Source of the DNA: Triatoma infestans
Lineage: Eukaryota > Arthropoda > Insecta > Hemiptera > Reduviidae
Direction of reading: 5' to 3'
Length of the DNA: 64,000 nt
Assembly (NCBI GenBank): GCA_011037195.1
Contig: JAAEAF010004284.1
Location: 44,957 to 108,956 of the forward strand
The position numbers and the translations under genes were made by a program. Shown here piece by piece: positions 43,390 through 54,453 of this stretch (positions are counted from its first letter, which is position 1; each line of letters begins with the position of its first letter). Below the pieces are notes generated by a model, which ran no database searches, was not told the DNA's origin, and saw only the letters and a program-made list of their open reading frames with translations.

Positions 43390-44204
43390 CAACTTTAAAA
43401 AAATAAATGTATTTTAGCATAAAATTTATCTAGCCCAACAAAAAAAAAACATATATAACCTAAAAAGTAAGGAACAAGAATTTTTCACTAAATGTATTTA
43501 ATCCCCACTTTTACAACAATAACTCAAAAAAAGTTTTTCTCCATATTGACCATTAGCAACTCTTGGCTGTTCGTGCTACTTTAAGGATATACAAAATGAA
43601 AATAAGGACTACTTCCTCATTAAAAAGTTTCCACTTTTATCTATAAAAATTTGTTAACATGTAATTAAAAATAAATAACAAAACTCAGGAAGATGTATAC
43701 AATATATATTGCACAAAGGACAAAGATCCAAGTAAACAATTAATAAACTAAATGTATAACTTCTGTTTAAAGTCATTGTATCTATTTTCAAGGAAATTTC
43801 CTGAATGAAGATTAGAATAATTCCAACAATGAACAGCATTTGTAGGTGGCAAGCGTGAAACCAAGATACGAAGATTTGAAAGAGTAAGAGAGTGATTGTT
43901 GAAAGACCGCACCATCTTTATTTAATAAAGAAAATGATACATTGACTCTTATGTTCGTTGAAGTGTTGCACTTGTCACATTAACTGAAATCCTTTGTTGA
44001 ACATTTTAGTAAATTTCATTGTTATATCATGTTTAAATCAAACTGGTCATGCGCAATGTCTAAATTTCCATTATCTCTAAACTATTACTATTACTTATTA
44101 ATAAATGATTGACATATTTGAATATGTTAAATACAAGTACAATTTCATCATTTTAATTAATCTTAACATTATATTCAAATCCTTTGTATTATTATAACAA
44201 AAGG
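43390..44204. other. AT-rich spacer
   Basis: Nothing was recognised on either strand. Confidence 0.5.
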
Positions 44205-45239
44205 GAGAGAAATGACAATTAATTAATGTTTCCTTATTGTAAACCAAGTGGATACAATCAAATGTTACAAAATTTGATTTGAATCAATTTGATGAACTGA
44301 ACACATGACAAACGGAAACACATGAACACAGATTAAACTTGAAGAAATTGAAAGACTTCAAAATAAAGGATTTCTCTGGTGTTGCTGCTGCTATTAAGCA
44401 CCGCCTTCTCCACACTTGGTCCTAAACATTTGAAAACAGAATCAGGATTACTCTATCCTTAAAAAAGAACAGCTTCCTATTAATCGACAGAGATACTGAT
44501 TCGCTACAACCCACCTTTCTATGCAATGCTCCTTCTCTAGCAGTAGTTACGTGATTGTGGATGGGTCCGTTTAAATTTGTCTCCCACAGCCTTCTTCTGA
44601 TCAAATCCATGCTCACACATACATTAAAAACTGTTTCAAGTTATTCCCGTGATTTTCAGGAGCGATTAAATGTGGAACTGCGATGAAATGGACTTTACTA
44701 AGTTAGTTTCTGTTTTTCACTTTTTGGGATTTACTATTGAGTTATTGAACTGCTCCAAGACATTCCTTAAACTTTGTATACTAGATTTAGATTTACAACT
44801 GCGACCTGAAAGATCTATTGTGCCCCCCCCCCCCCCGGAGCCTTCTCCAATGCACAGCCGGCCTACAAGCAGCATTCTCTAGCTACAAATAACACTGCCC
44901 ATCACCAGACAGTGAGGTGTAGAGGATCCTAGGAAGAAAAAAATCTAAGGGTAGCATGCTGGATTCGAACTGGGACCTCCGTGTTGCTAGTCCAGCGCTA
45001 CCACTGAGCTAATCCCTTCCTTCTCCCTTGACTTTCACCAATTAACTAGGGACGGAGACCCAAGTTTGTGTACTGTGTTTTTCCTTGTCTGTAATGTGTA
45101 GAGTGTATGTAGTTTAGGTGTACTGTATAAGTGTACTGTTCTGTTGAAGTGCATGGAGTACTGAGCTGTGGTAATCCGTGGGGTCACTACTCCCCAAGTA
45201 ACTGCATGCAACAGATACCACTTGCGGGCAAACTTTGCA
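44205..45239 (-). mobile_element. Composite retroposon, reverse copy
   Basis: The minus strand starts at 45239 with GCCCGCAAGTGGTATCTG. It holds the leader, the tRNA-like promoter (TTAGCTCAGTGGTAGC near 45005, GGTTCGAATCC-like B box with changes near 44970), the SINE-like body and the same unique part as 12500-13040, ending AATTAATTGTCATT. A run of about 16 C at 44823-44838 is an extra expansion. No clean duplication was found. It interrupts a diverged HINE-like unit seen at 45240-45335. Confidence 0.82.
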
Positions 45240-45335
45240 TACTAACTACATTTTTGGAAAAATTAATTTTGGGGGGGTTTATTGGGGAGTGCTAAGTTTA
45301 AACTTTTCTCTAAAGTGCCTTTTCAATTCATGTAA

Positions 45336-45495
45336 GCAAGGGGATATCTCTGGATTCGCGAACTCCCACGCATAGATCCCGGGTTCAAGTCCAGCAGTGC
45401 TGCCCCCCAATTTTCTCTTCCTAGGAACATCTGCAGCTCACCGTCCGGCGATAGACATACATGTTGACGTACCTTAAATTAAACACAAAAATAGA
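45336..45495 (+). mobile_element. SINE family 1, internally deleted
   Basis: The head is altered (GGGATATCTCTGG), the B-box GGGTTCAAGTCC is kept, and the body is shortened between GCTCACCGTCCGGCGATAGAC and CATGTTGACGTACC. Ends AAATTAAACACAAAAATAG. Confidence 0.75.
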
Positions 45496-45589
45496 AGAAT
45501 ACAATGTACATTGTACGACTAACTGCAGGCAGATTCCAAATATGAAGCAAATCAGTTAACATGTACGTAGTTCAACTTTACTGATTATT

Positions 45590-46520
45590 ACTTTCTCTTA
45601 CTCCTAGTAAGAGGAAGTATTGTAATCGTGTCAACTTTTCGATATCGAGTTTTCACCGGAAATATCCGTTTTGAGGTCCCCTGAGTCAAAAAAGTTGTTT
45701 TTAGCATAGCTCAAAAACGAAAAACCTTAGAAAGTTGAAACTTGATATTCCGTTTAGGTATCACTATGGCATCTGACAGTGGGTGATCTGCCACAATTCC
45801 TCAACCGGAAGTACCACTTTACTTGTTGTGTTTTTTACTTTTTTGCATTTTTGTCAAAAATGGGTCCTACAATTTTCTTCAAACTTGGTATATCAACTAC
45901 ACATACAAAGTGCTATAACTTTTATTTGAAATGTTTCTCTGGGAAAATATATTAAGGGCAGTTATGGGGGAGGGTGAGGGTTAGGTTTTCATCTAAAGTG
46001 CTATTTTAGTTTATTAAACAATTCTATCATATAAATAATGTTAATTAGAATTGAATATGTTGTTGAAATTCCGAGTTTCAAAAAAATCGGATAACCGAAA
46101 GTGCGTTTTACTCAGTTTAATAAATGATTTTTTCACTTTTTCGCGATGTTCTCAAAAATGGCTCAGACGATTTTCTTGAAACTTCATATATAAACTAAAC
46201 ATTTCTACAATTAAAACATTTCTCTGGAAAAATACATTTAAGGGAACTTTTGGAGGAAGGGTGGGGTTATGTTTTTTTCTAAAGTGCTACCCATATTTGA
46301 TTATACAATTCTATCATCCAAACAAAATTAATTAGAAATTAATAGATGGCCAAAATTTCGAATTTCAAGAAAATTAGTTAACCGGAAGTGCGCTTTTACT
46401 GGACAGTTTTTTTCAGTTTTCGAGGAATTTCATTAAATTTGGTAGACAAACTATAAAATTTGTCAATTATAATTTTGAGAACTGGAATAAGATAAAGTTG
46501 TGTGAGTGTTTCACAAAAGA
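45590..46520 (+). mobile_element. HINE-like element, TG array deleted
   Basis: 5' end ACTTTCTCTTACTCCTAG at 45590. The TG/CA array and adjoining GTGAACA are missing: TTTTTAGCATAGCTCAAAAACG reads straight through. The 3' hairpin is mutated to TTTCACAAAAGA. Length is near full otherwise. Confidence 0.88.
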
Positions 46521-46655
46521 TTATTTTTCTTAGTTTTTCTCAGAATTTGGACGTTTAGTAAAAATGTCACATCTGAAGAAAATTTTGTCATTTATGATTG
46601 TAATAATTAGTGTAGTAGGAGAAAGTCGTGTGATTGCTTCACATTTCACAATTTT
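46521..46655 (+). repeat. HINE-like 3' end fragment in tandem
   Basis: A second 3' end (GGAGAAAGTCGTGTGATTGCTTCACATT) with about 100 bp of diverged upstream sequence follows the previous element directly, head to tail. Confidence 0.65.
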
Positions 46656-47294
46656 CCATCAAGTAATATTAAAAATGTCATCAGCAGTGATGACTGAGTC
46701 GTCGTTATTATATCCGTTTTGGTAAGGTTTATTCAGACCACTGACGTAATGGGCATGTATTATCATCGTATAATATCCACACTGCTGAATAGATAATTGT
46801 TCAGATTTTTGTTAACAATGTTTAGTGAACTGTGAATATCGGAAGTTATAATCAAGTTAAATTCACTAAGCTAATGTTATCTTTCTGGTGAGTTCCACTA
46901 TGTTTCAGAATATACCATTAATAAATAAATAAATGAATAAGTAGATAGTGTGACAAAAAAAGGTTTGACTGGTAATTCACCTCAATTGCAAATGATAAGG
47001 AATACAACCAAAAGTAAATAATTTCTTAAATAAAAAGGCCTTATCTTATAATTTTGGATAAGAAATTCCATTAGGAGAATAACAGAATATAGTTTTATTG
47101 GTAATAACAATTTCTTATTGATTTTACTGATAATTTTTACTTTCTCTTATTTTTAAATAAAATCCTTCTCCAATCAGAGATTAAACACCACATTGATTGA
47201 TTCATTGTGAATATGGTAAGAAACGTTGTAAGAGGTAGTCAACGTTTCAACACGAACTTGGATGAATCAAATTCTGACGATCAGATGTATCTGT
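46656..47294. other. AT-rich spacer
   Basis: No recognisable gene. AGAAACGTTG and CAACGTTTC phrases near 47220-47255 form a small inverted pair. Confidence 0.45.
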
Positions 47295-47365
47295 TGGTTG
47301 GCTGACCGGCCAGAGGGTACCATAAGAACACACCAAAAAAAAATTTTAAGTGTTTTTTATTAGTA

Positions 47366-47406
47366 ACCCGACGTTTCGACAAACATTGTTTGTCTTCTTC
47401 AGGGGC
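47366..47406 (-). ncRNA. Hammerhead-like motif, left arm
   Basis: The minus strand reads CCC-CTGAAGA-A, the 7-bp hairpin GACAAAC/GTTTGTC, GAAACGTC, GGG. CCC/GGG closes stem I and ACGT is self-complementary. It matches the right-arm copy. Confidence 0.45.
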
Positions 47407-47972
47407 TATCTATAAAGGAAAAAATATACATAAAAATCTAGCTTGCATTAACGGAACAAAAACAAAAAATATGGCAATAGAACAATAAAAAAATTTTTGA
47501 CACGATTATATATAATACTTCCTCTTACTAGGAGTAAGAGAAAGTAAAAAATTCTAATGGAAAACTAACTAAACCAAATTCAAAAAGTAAATACAGGTAG
47601 TGTAGAAAAATTATGGAAATGTTACAGATCTTAGAATGGAAAATTTGTATGCCCTATCGCTACATGTTCAGTTACTACTGTGGTTATGAGTGTACTACCA
47701 GTGAAAGGTTGAGAAGGAACATATGTAATTATATTTATACATGTTTATTATATTTGTCCTACTTCTTAGTCCCTTCACTCCAACAATTCCTAACGGTACT
47801 TCCCCCCCACTAACACCACTTTCCCAGATGTTCCTTCTCAACCTTTCACTGGTAGTACACTCATAACCACAGTAGTAATTGAACATGTAGTGATAGGGCA
47901 TACAAATTTTCCATTTTAAGGTCTGTAACATTTCCATAATTTTTCTACACTACCTGTACTTACCTTTTGAAT

Positions 47973-48741
47973 GAATGGTGTTTGTATCTGCTCGGATAGC
48001 CAGGCTGCGTTGAAGGCGCTTAATTCATGTGTCTTCACTTCCAGATTGGTGTTGGAATGTTCTAGAAGACTGGAAGATCTTTCTTCATTAAAGGATGTGC
48101 TTCTGGTCTGGGTTCCAGGTCATATGGGAATTTTTGGGAATGAGGAGGTGGATAGGTTTGCCAAATTAGGTGCCTCTCTCCCTTTCATTGGTCCAGAGCC
48201 TGCTGTTGGTGTGTCTTCTGACACAGTTTGTCGGGCTTTCAGACGTGGATGACCTCACAGCACTCATCCTTATGGATGAGTGCAGTGGGTTGTCGGCAGT
48301 CTAAAATGCTCATTGGGGGCCCGGACGGAGTGGAGTCCGATGTCTTTCATGGACCTCCCTCAGGTATCTGGTTGGATTCCTCACTGGGCATTGTGGTTTA
48401 AGGAGACATCTCTATATAATGGGACTTGTGCCTGACCCCTTTTGTAGAGTTTGTGAGACTGAGGAGGAAACATCCACGCATTTGATGACGAATTGTTTGG
48501 GTTGTGAGGAGATTAGGTTTAGGACCTTCGGCCGGAATAGGATGTCGGTAGAGGATCTTAAGCTGTGTCCTTTTAAGGTTTTGGTCCGATTTGTTCGGTC
48601 TGTTGTGAAACTTAGATGGTTAAAACCTGGGCCTGGATTTTCATTCTAGTCCCAGTGGTTGTTATTCTTTAGGGGTAGCTATATGGGCCCTGGGGGGCTT
48701 TGGATAGGTAGGGTTTTGCCCTCCCCTTTTGCGAATAATAA
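47973..48741 (+). mobile_element. I-like LINE, 5'-truncated, 12-bp TSD
   Basis: TACCTTTTGAAT at 47961-47972 and 48742-48753 is a perfect duplication. The 3' tail is AATAATA. The insert splits the right arm of the large inverted repeat, so it is younger than that element. It belongs to the TAA-tail group seen at 10149-11108 but is a different family by sequence. Confidence 0.92.
47974..48649 (+). pseudogene. LINE RNase H and C-terminal zinc-like region
   Basis: Starts inside RNase H: ICSDSQAALKALNS (catalytic Asp), WVPGHMGIFGNEEVDRFAKLG (last Asp). A frameshift near 48240 separates it from DPFCRVCETEEETSTHLMTNC, the C-x2-C...H..C motif of these LINEs, and the end PGPGFSF. The first two catalytic acids are lost by truncation. 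Confidence 0.85.
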
Positions 48742-48876
48742 TACCTTTTGAATTTGGTTTAGTTAGTTTACCATTACAATTTTTTTTTTATTGTTCTATT
48801 GCCATATTTTTTGTTTTTGTTTTTGTTCCGTTAATGCAAGCTAGATTTTTATGTATATTTTTTCCTTTATAGATAG

Positions 48877-48917
48877 GCCCCTGAAGAAGACAAACAATGT
48901 TTGTCGAAACGTCGGGT
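48877..48917 (+). ncRNA. Hammerhead-like motif, right arm
   Basis: GCCC-CTGAAGA-A-GACAAAC-AAT-GTTTGTC-GAAACGTC-GGGT. Stem I GCCC/GGGT pairs with one G-T wobble. Stem II has seven pairs. The match to the CUGANGA and GAAA boxes is exact, with the same one-base insertion as at 493-530. Confidence 0.5.
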
Positions 48918-48985
48918 TACTAATAAAAAACACTTGAAAATTTTTTTGGTGTGTTCTTTTGATACCCTCTGGCCGATCAGCCAAC

Positions 48986-49360
48986 CTTCTTCTGGTCATT
49001 CTTAAACTTCTGATCTTCTAAATCAAGATAAGAATACTTCTGATAAGATACTTCTGATCATTTCTAAACCGCCAACAATTGCTACAATTTGACAAATTCT
49101 GACGATATCAGAATTAATGAAAATAAATTAATGATGAATCTAATCCCAGATATATCCAGCTCTGCAGGCCTAACCATTTATTTAACAATTTTTTTTTTAA
49201 ATATTTATACTATGCCAGAATAAATTCATTGCCCCCTCTTGAAGAATTAATTTTATTTTAAATACAAATGTTTGTCTGTTGATTGGCAATATAATCAAAT
49301 TATTTAGCAACAAATCCTGAGTACCAAAACACGGAAAAATGCACAGTTTTCCACTATCTA
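48986..49360. other. AT-rich spacer
   Basis: Short CTTCTGAT(C/A)-type phrases repeat near 49005-49060. No gene was recognised. Confidence 0.45.
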
Positions 49361-49956
49361 CTTTCTCGTACTCCTTATTGCGATTGTATGAAATTTCCGA
49401 AATTGAGTTCACTGGAAATACATGTTTTAAAAAGTCCCCAGTTTATATGAACAAAATAACTCAAAAAATAAGAATCAAAGGAAACTCAAAACTTGGGATT
49501 CCATTTTAGATATTAGTTTCCAACTTTGGCTCGAAGTTATCGTGCAGAAGCGATCGACCGGAAGTGCGACTTTAATGGATATTTCTATCGACTTTTTCAA
49601 AAATGGCTCCAACGATTTTCCTGAAACTTTGTTTACTATCTACATTGTGTGAACATTGTGAACATTTTCTAGGGAAAATTGATTATATAAGCGTTCTGGG
49701 GTGACAGTAGCATTATGCTTTCTTCTAAAGTACCACTTCAATGTAGGTTTTTATCACCTAAATAATATAAATACATATTAGAAGTATTGATAAAATTCCA
49801 AGTTTAAAAAAAAATCGGTTAACCGAATGTGCAACCTTATAGAGGCTAAGTTTTTGACTCTTTTTTTTTTAATTTTCTCAAAAAACGACTATAACTATTT
49901 CCTTTAAAACTTGGTATACAAACTTCACAAATAAAAACGTATAACTTTTATGTGTA
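49361..49956 (+). mobile_element. HINE-like element, diverged subfamily, 3' truncated
   Basis: Starts CTTTCTCGTACTCCTTATTG. It follows the subfamily of 27189-27790 (CACTGGAAATACATGTTTT, CCGGAAGTGCGACTTTA, AACGATTTTCCTGAAAC) and stops in the middle of a unit at about 49956, where a reverse copy starts. Confidence 0.65.
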
Positions 49957-50706
49957 GAAAAACATAATCCCACCACCCTCCCCTAAAAGTGCCCTTAAAT
50001 GAATCTTCCCAGAGAAATGTTTTAAATAAAAGTTGTAGATCTTTATATGCATAGTTTATATAAGAAATTTCAAGAAAATCGTCGGAGCCATTTCTGAGAA
50101 AATCGCGAAAAAGTCAACAAATCATTTAGTAAAGTGGTAAAGTAAATACACTTGCGGTTATCCATTTTTTTCTCAAACTCGGAATTTCAACAACATATTT
50201 AATACTAATTAACATTAATTAGATGACAGAATTGTTTAATGAACTGAAATAGCACTTCAGATGAAAACCTAACCCTCACCCGTCCACCAAAAGTACCCTT
50301 AAATGAATTTTACCACAGAAATATTACAAATAAAAGTTGTAGCTCTTTGTATGTGTAGTTGTTGCATTAAGTTTGAAGAAAATCGTTGCAGCTATTTTTG
50401 AGAAAATCGTAAAAAAAAGTAATAAAACCAACTAGTAAAGTGGCACTTCCGGTTGTGAAATTTTGACAGATAACGTACTGACAGATCCCGTGGTGATACC
50501 TAAACGGAATATGAAGTTTGAACTTTCTACGTTTTTTATTTTTATTTTGAGCTATGCTGTTCACATACATACACAAGGATACCCACAGACACACACACAC
50601 TTTTTTGGACTCAGGGGACCTTGAAACGGATATTTCCGGTGAAAACACGATATCGAAAATTTGACACGATCACAATACTTCCTCTTACTAGAAGTACGAG
50701 AAAGTG
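49957..50706 (-). mobile_element. HINE-like element, 3' truncated
   Basis: The reverse copy lacks the hairpin end and begins inside the first unit at ACATAATCCCACC. Its 5' end is near 50706 (CTAGAAGTACGAGAAAGT). The CA array is short (50585-50600). Confidence 0.8.
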
Positions 50707-50738
50707 GAAATTTTGGATACTGGTGCGAAATTTGTGGT

Positions 50739-51595
50739 ATTAATTACTTTCTGTAACTCCTAGTAAGAGGATGTAACGGCAAGAGAGAGAGAGCCAAGCC
50801 CGACCGAGAGAAAACAAACTCTCACTGGCTTATATACAGGTTCTCCCCACTCTAGCGTGCTTAAGTGAGAGAGTACCATAGAGTTTGTTTTCCTCTCGGT
50901 CGGGCTTGGCTATCTCTCTTGCCGTTCCAACTAAGTATTGTAATCGTGTCAAATTTTCGATATGCAAATTTTCACCGGAAATATCTGTTTTGTGGGTCCC
51001 TGAATCCAAAAAAGTGTTTTTTAATCAAATGTCTGTGTTGTGTGTTGTGTGTTGTGTGTGGGTGTGGTGTTGTCTATGTATGTGAACAGCATAGCTCAAA
51101 CCGAAAAACGTAGAAAGTTGAAACTTGATATTCCGTTTAGGTATCACCATGGCATCATCAGACGGTAATCATCTGTCAAAATTCCTCAACCAGAAGTACC
51201 ACTTTACTTGTTTTTTTTTTTTTACTTTTTTGCGATTTTCTCAAAAATTGCTCTGACAATTTTCTTTAAACTTAGTATACCAACTACACATACAAAAATC
51301 TACAACTTTTATTTAAAACATTTTTCTAGGAAAATCCATTTAATGGCACTTTTAGGGGAGGGGTGGGGTTATGTTTTTCTCTAAAATGCTATCATAGTTG
51401 ATTATACAATTCTATCATCCAAACAAAATTAATTAGAAATAAATAGATGGTCGAAATTCTGAGTTTCAAGATTCTTAGTGCGTTTTTAGTGAACAGTTTT
51501 TTTTTTTTTTTTCAGTTTTCGACGAATTTCATTAAATTTGGTATACTAACTATAAAATTTGTCAATTATAATGTTGAGAACTGGAGTTTCACAAT
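50739..51595 (+). mobile_element. HINE-like element, interrupted by foldback, one unit missing
   Basis: 5' end ACTTTCTGTAACTCCTAG at 50743. The foldback element at 50772-50930 interrupts it after AAGAGGA. After the unit beginning CTCAACCAGAAGTACC it passes directly into the last unit, so the middle unit is lost. The 3' hairpin is missing: the sequence ends GAACTGGAGTTTCACA. Confidence 0.8.
50772..50930. mobile_element. 159-bp foldback carrying an LTR-A promoter piece
   Basis: Inverted arms of about 45 bp start AACGGCAAGAGAGA and contain GCCAAGCCCGACCGAGAG. The centre holds, on the minus strand, CTAGAGTGGGGAGAACC followed by TATATAAGCC, i.e. the LTR-A core promoter. The element starts with the same TGTAACGGCAAG as the LTR at 5116. 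It seems to be a rearranged U3. Confidence 0.8.
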
Positions 51596-51600
51596 AGATA

Positions 51601-52180
51601 TTTTTGAAATGTTATTATGTAGTTGGTTCAGTGTTGTCCAGAGCATAACGGACCATAATATAATTATCACTTCTCTACTTGCAAAGATTATTAGGTTGGT
51701 AAACTTATCCCGCACAAAATATGTAAAATATTAATAAAAAATGTTTAAAATTTGATTTCTCATTTTATACATAATTTTAATTAAAAGGAATAAAGAGGAA
51801 AGTCGTATTAGTATTACACATCTAACATTTTTATTTGAATCATTTCCCGGGGTGAAAATTAATGATTTTTGTGGTACTGGAGAAACAGTAGAGTTTGGCT
51901 TTTCTCTAACTTCAGTACAATGTATGGTTCTCTCACCAATAAAATACGATTTGCATTTCAAGTATTGGTAGAATACTAAATTTTATAAAAAAAAAAAAAA
52001 AAAAAATTCATTTAACCGAAATCTTGCGACTTCGCAGAATAGATATTTCGAGTTTCTTTTATGGGGGGGGGGGGATTTTCTCGAAAACGTCTACGTAAGA
52101 TATTTTAAAAAAGAAATTCACTATAAAGAATTTCGATGAATGTGAATGTTTAAAATGCTGTTTATTTACTAAAATAAAAA
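51601..52180. repeat. Diverged HINE-like fragments and spacer
   Basis: Phrases such as TTTGAATCATTTCCCGG and TTCATTTAACCGAAATCTTGCGAC (51820-52025) resemble units of the diverged subfamily. A G run is at 52065-52075. The rest is unassigned. Confidence 0.4.
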
Positions 52181-52225
52181 AACTGGTACGTAACACTCAC
52201 ATCACTTACTCTAACTGCAATAAAT
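52181..52225 (-). repeat. HINE-like 3' terminus fragment
   Basis: CTGGTACGTAACACTCACATCACTTACTC resembles the terminal hairpin plus subterminal repeat, but is mutated. Confidence 0.45.
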
Positions 52226-52251
52226 TTTTCTAGTTCTAAACAATTTTCAAG

Positions 52252-52460
52252 AACCTGTTCTGGGGCGTTCGCCCATCTTCTGGATGCGGTTGTCAGACAG
52301 TATGATAACACAGACTTTGCACAGAGCAAATTCAGTTTATACACTCTTTTTTGAGAATTTGTCTCTGTGCAAGACTGTGTTATCACACACTGTCTGACAA
52401 ACGCCTGAAACAGGTCGATGACCACAAAAAGAAGCAGGCTATCATGGAAAATGTTTCTGA
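52252..52460. repeat. Family A inverted repeat, motif degraded
   Basis: The left arm 52252-52327 and right arm 52362-52420 are inverted copies of the region at 437-530. The left copy keeps the hairpin GGGCG/CGCCC, but its boxes are mutated (CAGAAGA, CAGAAC). The right copy has lost the box-hairpin part altogether. Confidence 0.7.
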
Positions 52461-52500
52461 TGCTTTCCAGCTCTGCGGAACCAACCACAAGAAAATAATT

Positions 52501-53162
52501 ATATAAGCGCATTTATAAATTGCATGTTACTTTACTTAAATACAATTTACTAATAGAACCTTTAGGAACTGAAATATTTGGACTATTGCTTGCCTCTTTT
52601 TGATTATTCAAAAAAAAAAAAAAAAGAAATACCCCTCAATACCCCTCAATACATTTATTTTTATTAAATAAATTAAATAACATTCAGATGTAAATGTTGA
52701 CCACCACTTTCCAGATTAGATTCAGGCAAACAAACTAATTTCATTTGCACATTATACAACTTTTAATTATAAAAGTTTTCTAATATTAAATTTATTTAAA
52801 TAATGGAAAAAAAAAAGAAAAAATAATTTTTTATCTTTTAATAATAAACAATATATGAACTTAGATCACATCATTTTAGCACAGAATTTAGTCAACGTTG
52901 CATTTAGAAACGCCTCTAATTGAAATAGAATTGATATTTTGCACTATCAGCAATATAAGCTCTATAAATTCAAATATGATTACAATCAGTGTTTGTTACG
53001 AAAGTAGTATCGTTGGTAAATAGATGTGTCCCTATAAAAACGTTATCTAAAAAACAAAATTTATTTAGTGTACACATTATTAAACTTATAGAAACATTAA
53101 TGATTAAAAAAAAAATGATATGATCGCTTGCCCCCTCCGCCCCACCCAAAAAATGTTAATTA
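52501..53162. other. AT-rich spacer
   Basis: A doubled ATACCCCTCA phrase is at 52629-52651. Otherwise nothing was recognised. Confidence 0.5.
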
Positions 53163-53310
53163 TTACTTTCTCCAACTGCTGTTACAGGGAGTATCTATTG
53201 CAATTGGGCCAGATTTTTAGAATTGAGTTTACACCGGAAATACACGTTGTAGCAGTCCCCTGGCTACAAAACAGTAACTTCAAGAAAATGTTCTGTATAA
53301 ATGTATGAAA
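53163..53310 (+). repeat. Diverged HINE-like 5' fragment
   Basis: ACTTTCTCCAACTGCTGTTACAG, then TTTACACCGGAAATACACG: the first 150 bp of the diverged subfamily, cut by the GC-richer insert at 53311. Confidence 0.6.
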
Positions 53311-54122
53311 GCTCCCATTTATCCCAGGCCTAGTGGGAAATACGAGAAACTATGCGAGGAGTTGGAGGCAAATTAATTCAAAATTAAGCACACTCCTGGC
53401 CACCGTACCTAGCGCATAGCGCCAAAACCGGTGCCTATGGTCACTTAGCCTTGCCTACTATGTAGCGGAGTTGGAGGCTTTGTAGCTTGTGAGTGATTGG
53501 GAGATGGCGGAACTATTCCCGAAGGCAAACCTACTATTCCCCGCTCACCTAACGAATAACACTGGGCTTCTGCCATCATCATTACAAATCCTCGACCACC
53601 ACCAAACCTTCCTCAACTCGTGAATGCAGAGCAAGCTCTGCCGGGCTGATTCACGATCCCGTGGTACCATTTTGTTGTAGGAGTCCCTGCTAGAAACGCC
53701 TCTTAAAGGCCTAAAATGGTCACGGCCCGACCTTGGACAGGCAAGCCTGTCCAAAGCCTACGGTTTTACAACACCCTCCTGACAAGGGCGGGACAAACCT
53801 TGCCATTCAGATGAAGCGGGTATTCCGTACCCAAGGAGTTGGAGGCATCATTATTATTATTATTATTACGCACACTCTTAGCCACCGTACCAAGCGCATA
53901 GCGCCAAAAACCGGTGCCTATGGTCACTTAGCCTTATCTACTAGGTAGATAAGTTTCCGCCTCTGCCACGGGGAGGCGGACCTCTACTTAGGAGTTGGAG
54001 GCAGACCGATTCTAGGTGTCCTAGGTACGGCTTCCAAAAACCCTTCGATGTCTTGATATTAGACAGGGGGGCATGGAAGAATGGGCCGCCAATCTCAGGC
54101 AAATCTATGTGGTACACCGACG
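53311..54122 (+). mobile_element. I-like LINE-related cluster with four 12-bp direct repeats
   Basis: GGAGTTGGAGGC occurs at 53358-53369, 53467-53478, 53835-53846 and 53991-54002. Two related minus-strand pieces (53370-53466, 53847-53990) share the GCGCATAGCGCCAAAA block. The second has a (TAA)n tail on the minus strand at 53849-53868. From about 54008 the plus strand encodes RYGFQKPFDVLILDRGAWKNG and MWYTDG, the start of a LINE RNase H, cut at 54122 by HINE-like sequence. The GC content is visibly above the surroundings. Confidence 0.6.
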
Positions 54123-54340
54123 GTTTTTTTTAAACTCGGAATTTCAACAACACATTTAATTATAATTAATATTATTTAGATGACAGAATTGTTTAATAAA
54201 CTGAAATAGCCCTTTAGAGGAAAACCTAACCCTACCTCTCCGCCAAAAAATGCCCTTAAATGAATTTTCATGGAGAAATGTTTCAAATAAAATAAAATGT
54301 TTCAAAACATTTTTTGAGAAAAATTCGCCATCTCATTTCC
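54123..54340 (-). mobile_element. HINE-like fragment (middle unit)
   Basis: TTTTAAACTCGGAATTTCAAC to GGAGAAATGTTTCAAATAAA, one internal unit only. It begins immediately after the truncated RNase H codons. Confidence 0.75.
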
Positions 54341-54453
54341 TTTTATTCCTGTGTGAGATCCTAACCACATTAATTTTGTAATATTTCTGTGGTTTCTTGA
54401 AAATACTGTTGAAGATTTGGTATTCGCCGGATCAGGTTATTTGTTGGGTAGCC

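Larger units (their letters stand above)
47295..48985. mobile_element. Large inverted-repeat element, hammerhead-like motif in each arm
   Basis: The left arm 47295-47721 and right arm 47827-48985 are inverted copies once two insertions are removed: a roughly 50-bp HINE-like terminus at 47498-47548 in the left arm, and a LINE at 47973-48741 plus its duplication in the right. The spacer is 105 bp. Each arm carries CTGAAGA-A-GACAAAC-AAT-GTTTGTC-GAAACGTC. No reverse transcriptase is encoded. The layout fits a non-autonomous Penelope-like element with inverted terminal repeats, but other foldback types are possible. Confidence 0.75.

Noticed and set aside
52162..52512. 116-codon minus-strand frame
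   Set aside because: It spans the family A inverted repeat, so apparent coding is a by-product of the repeat.
53545..53948. GC-richer frames suggesting a host gene
   Set aside because: The segment is bounded by 12-bp repeats and leads into a LINE RNase H start; mobile origin is more likely.
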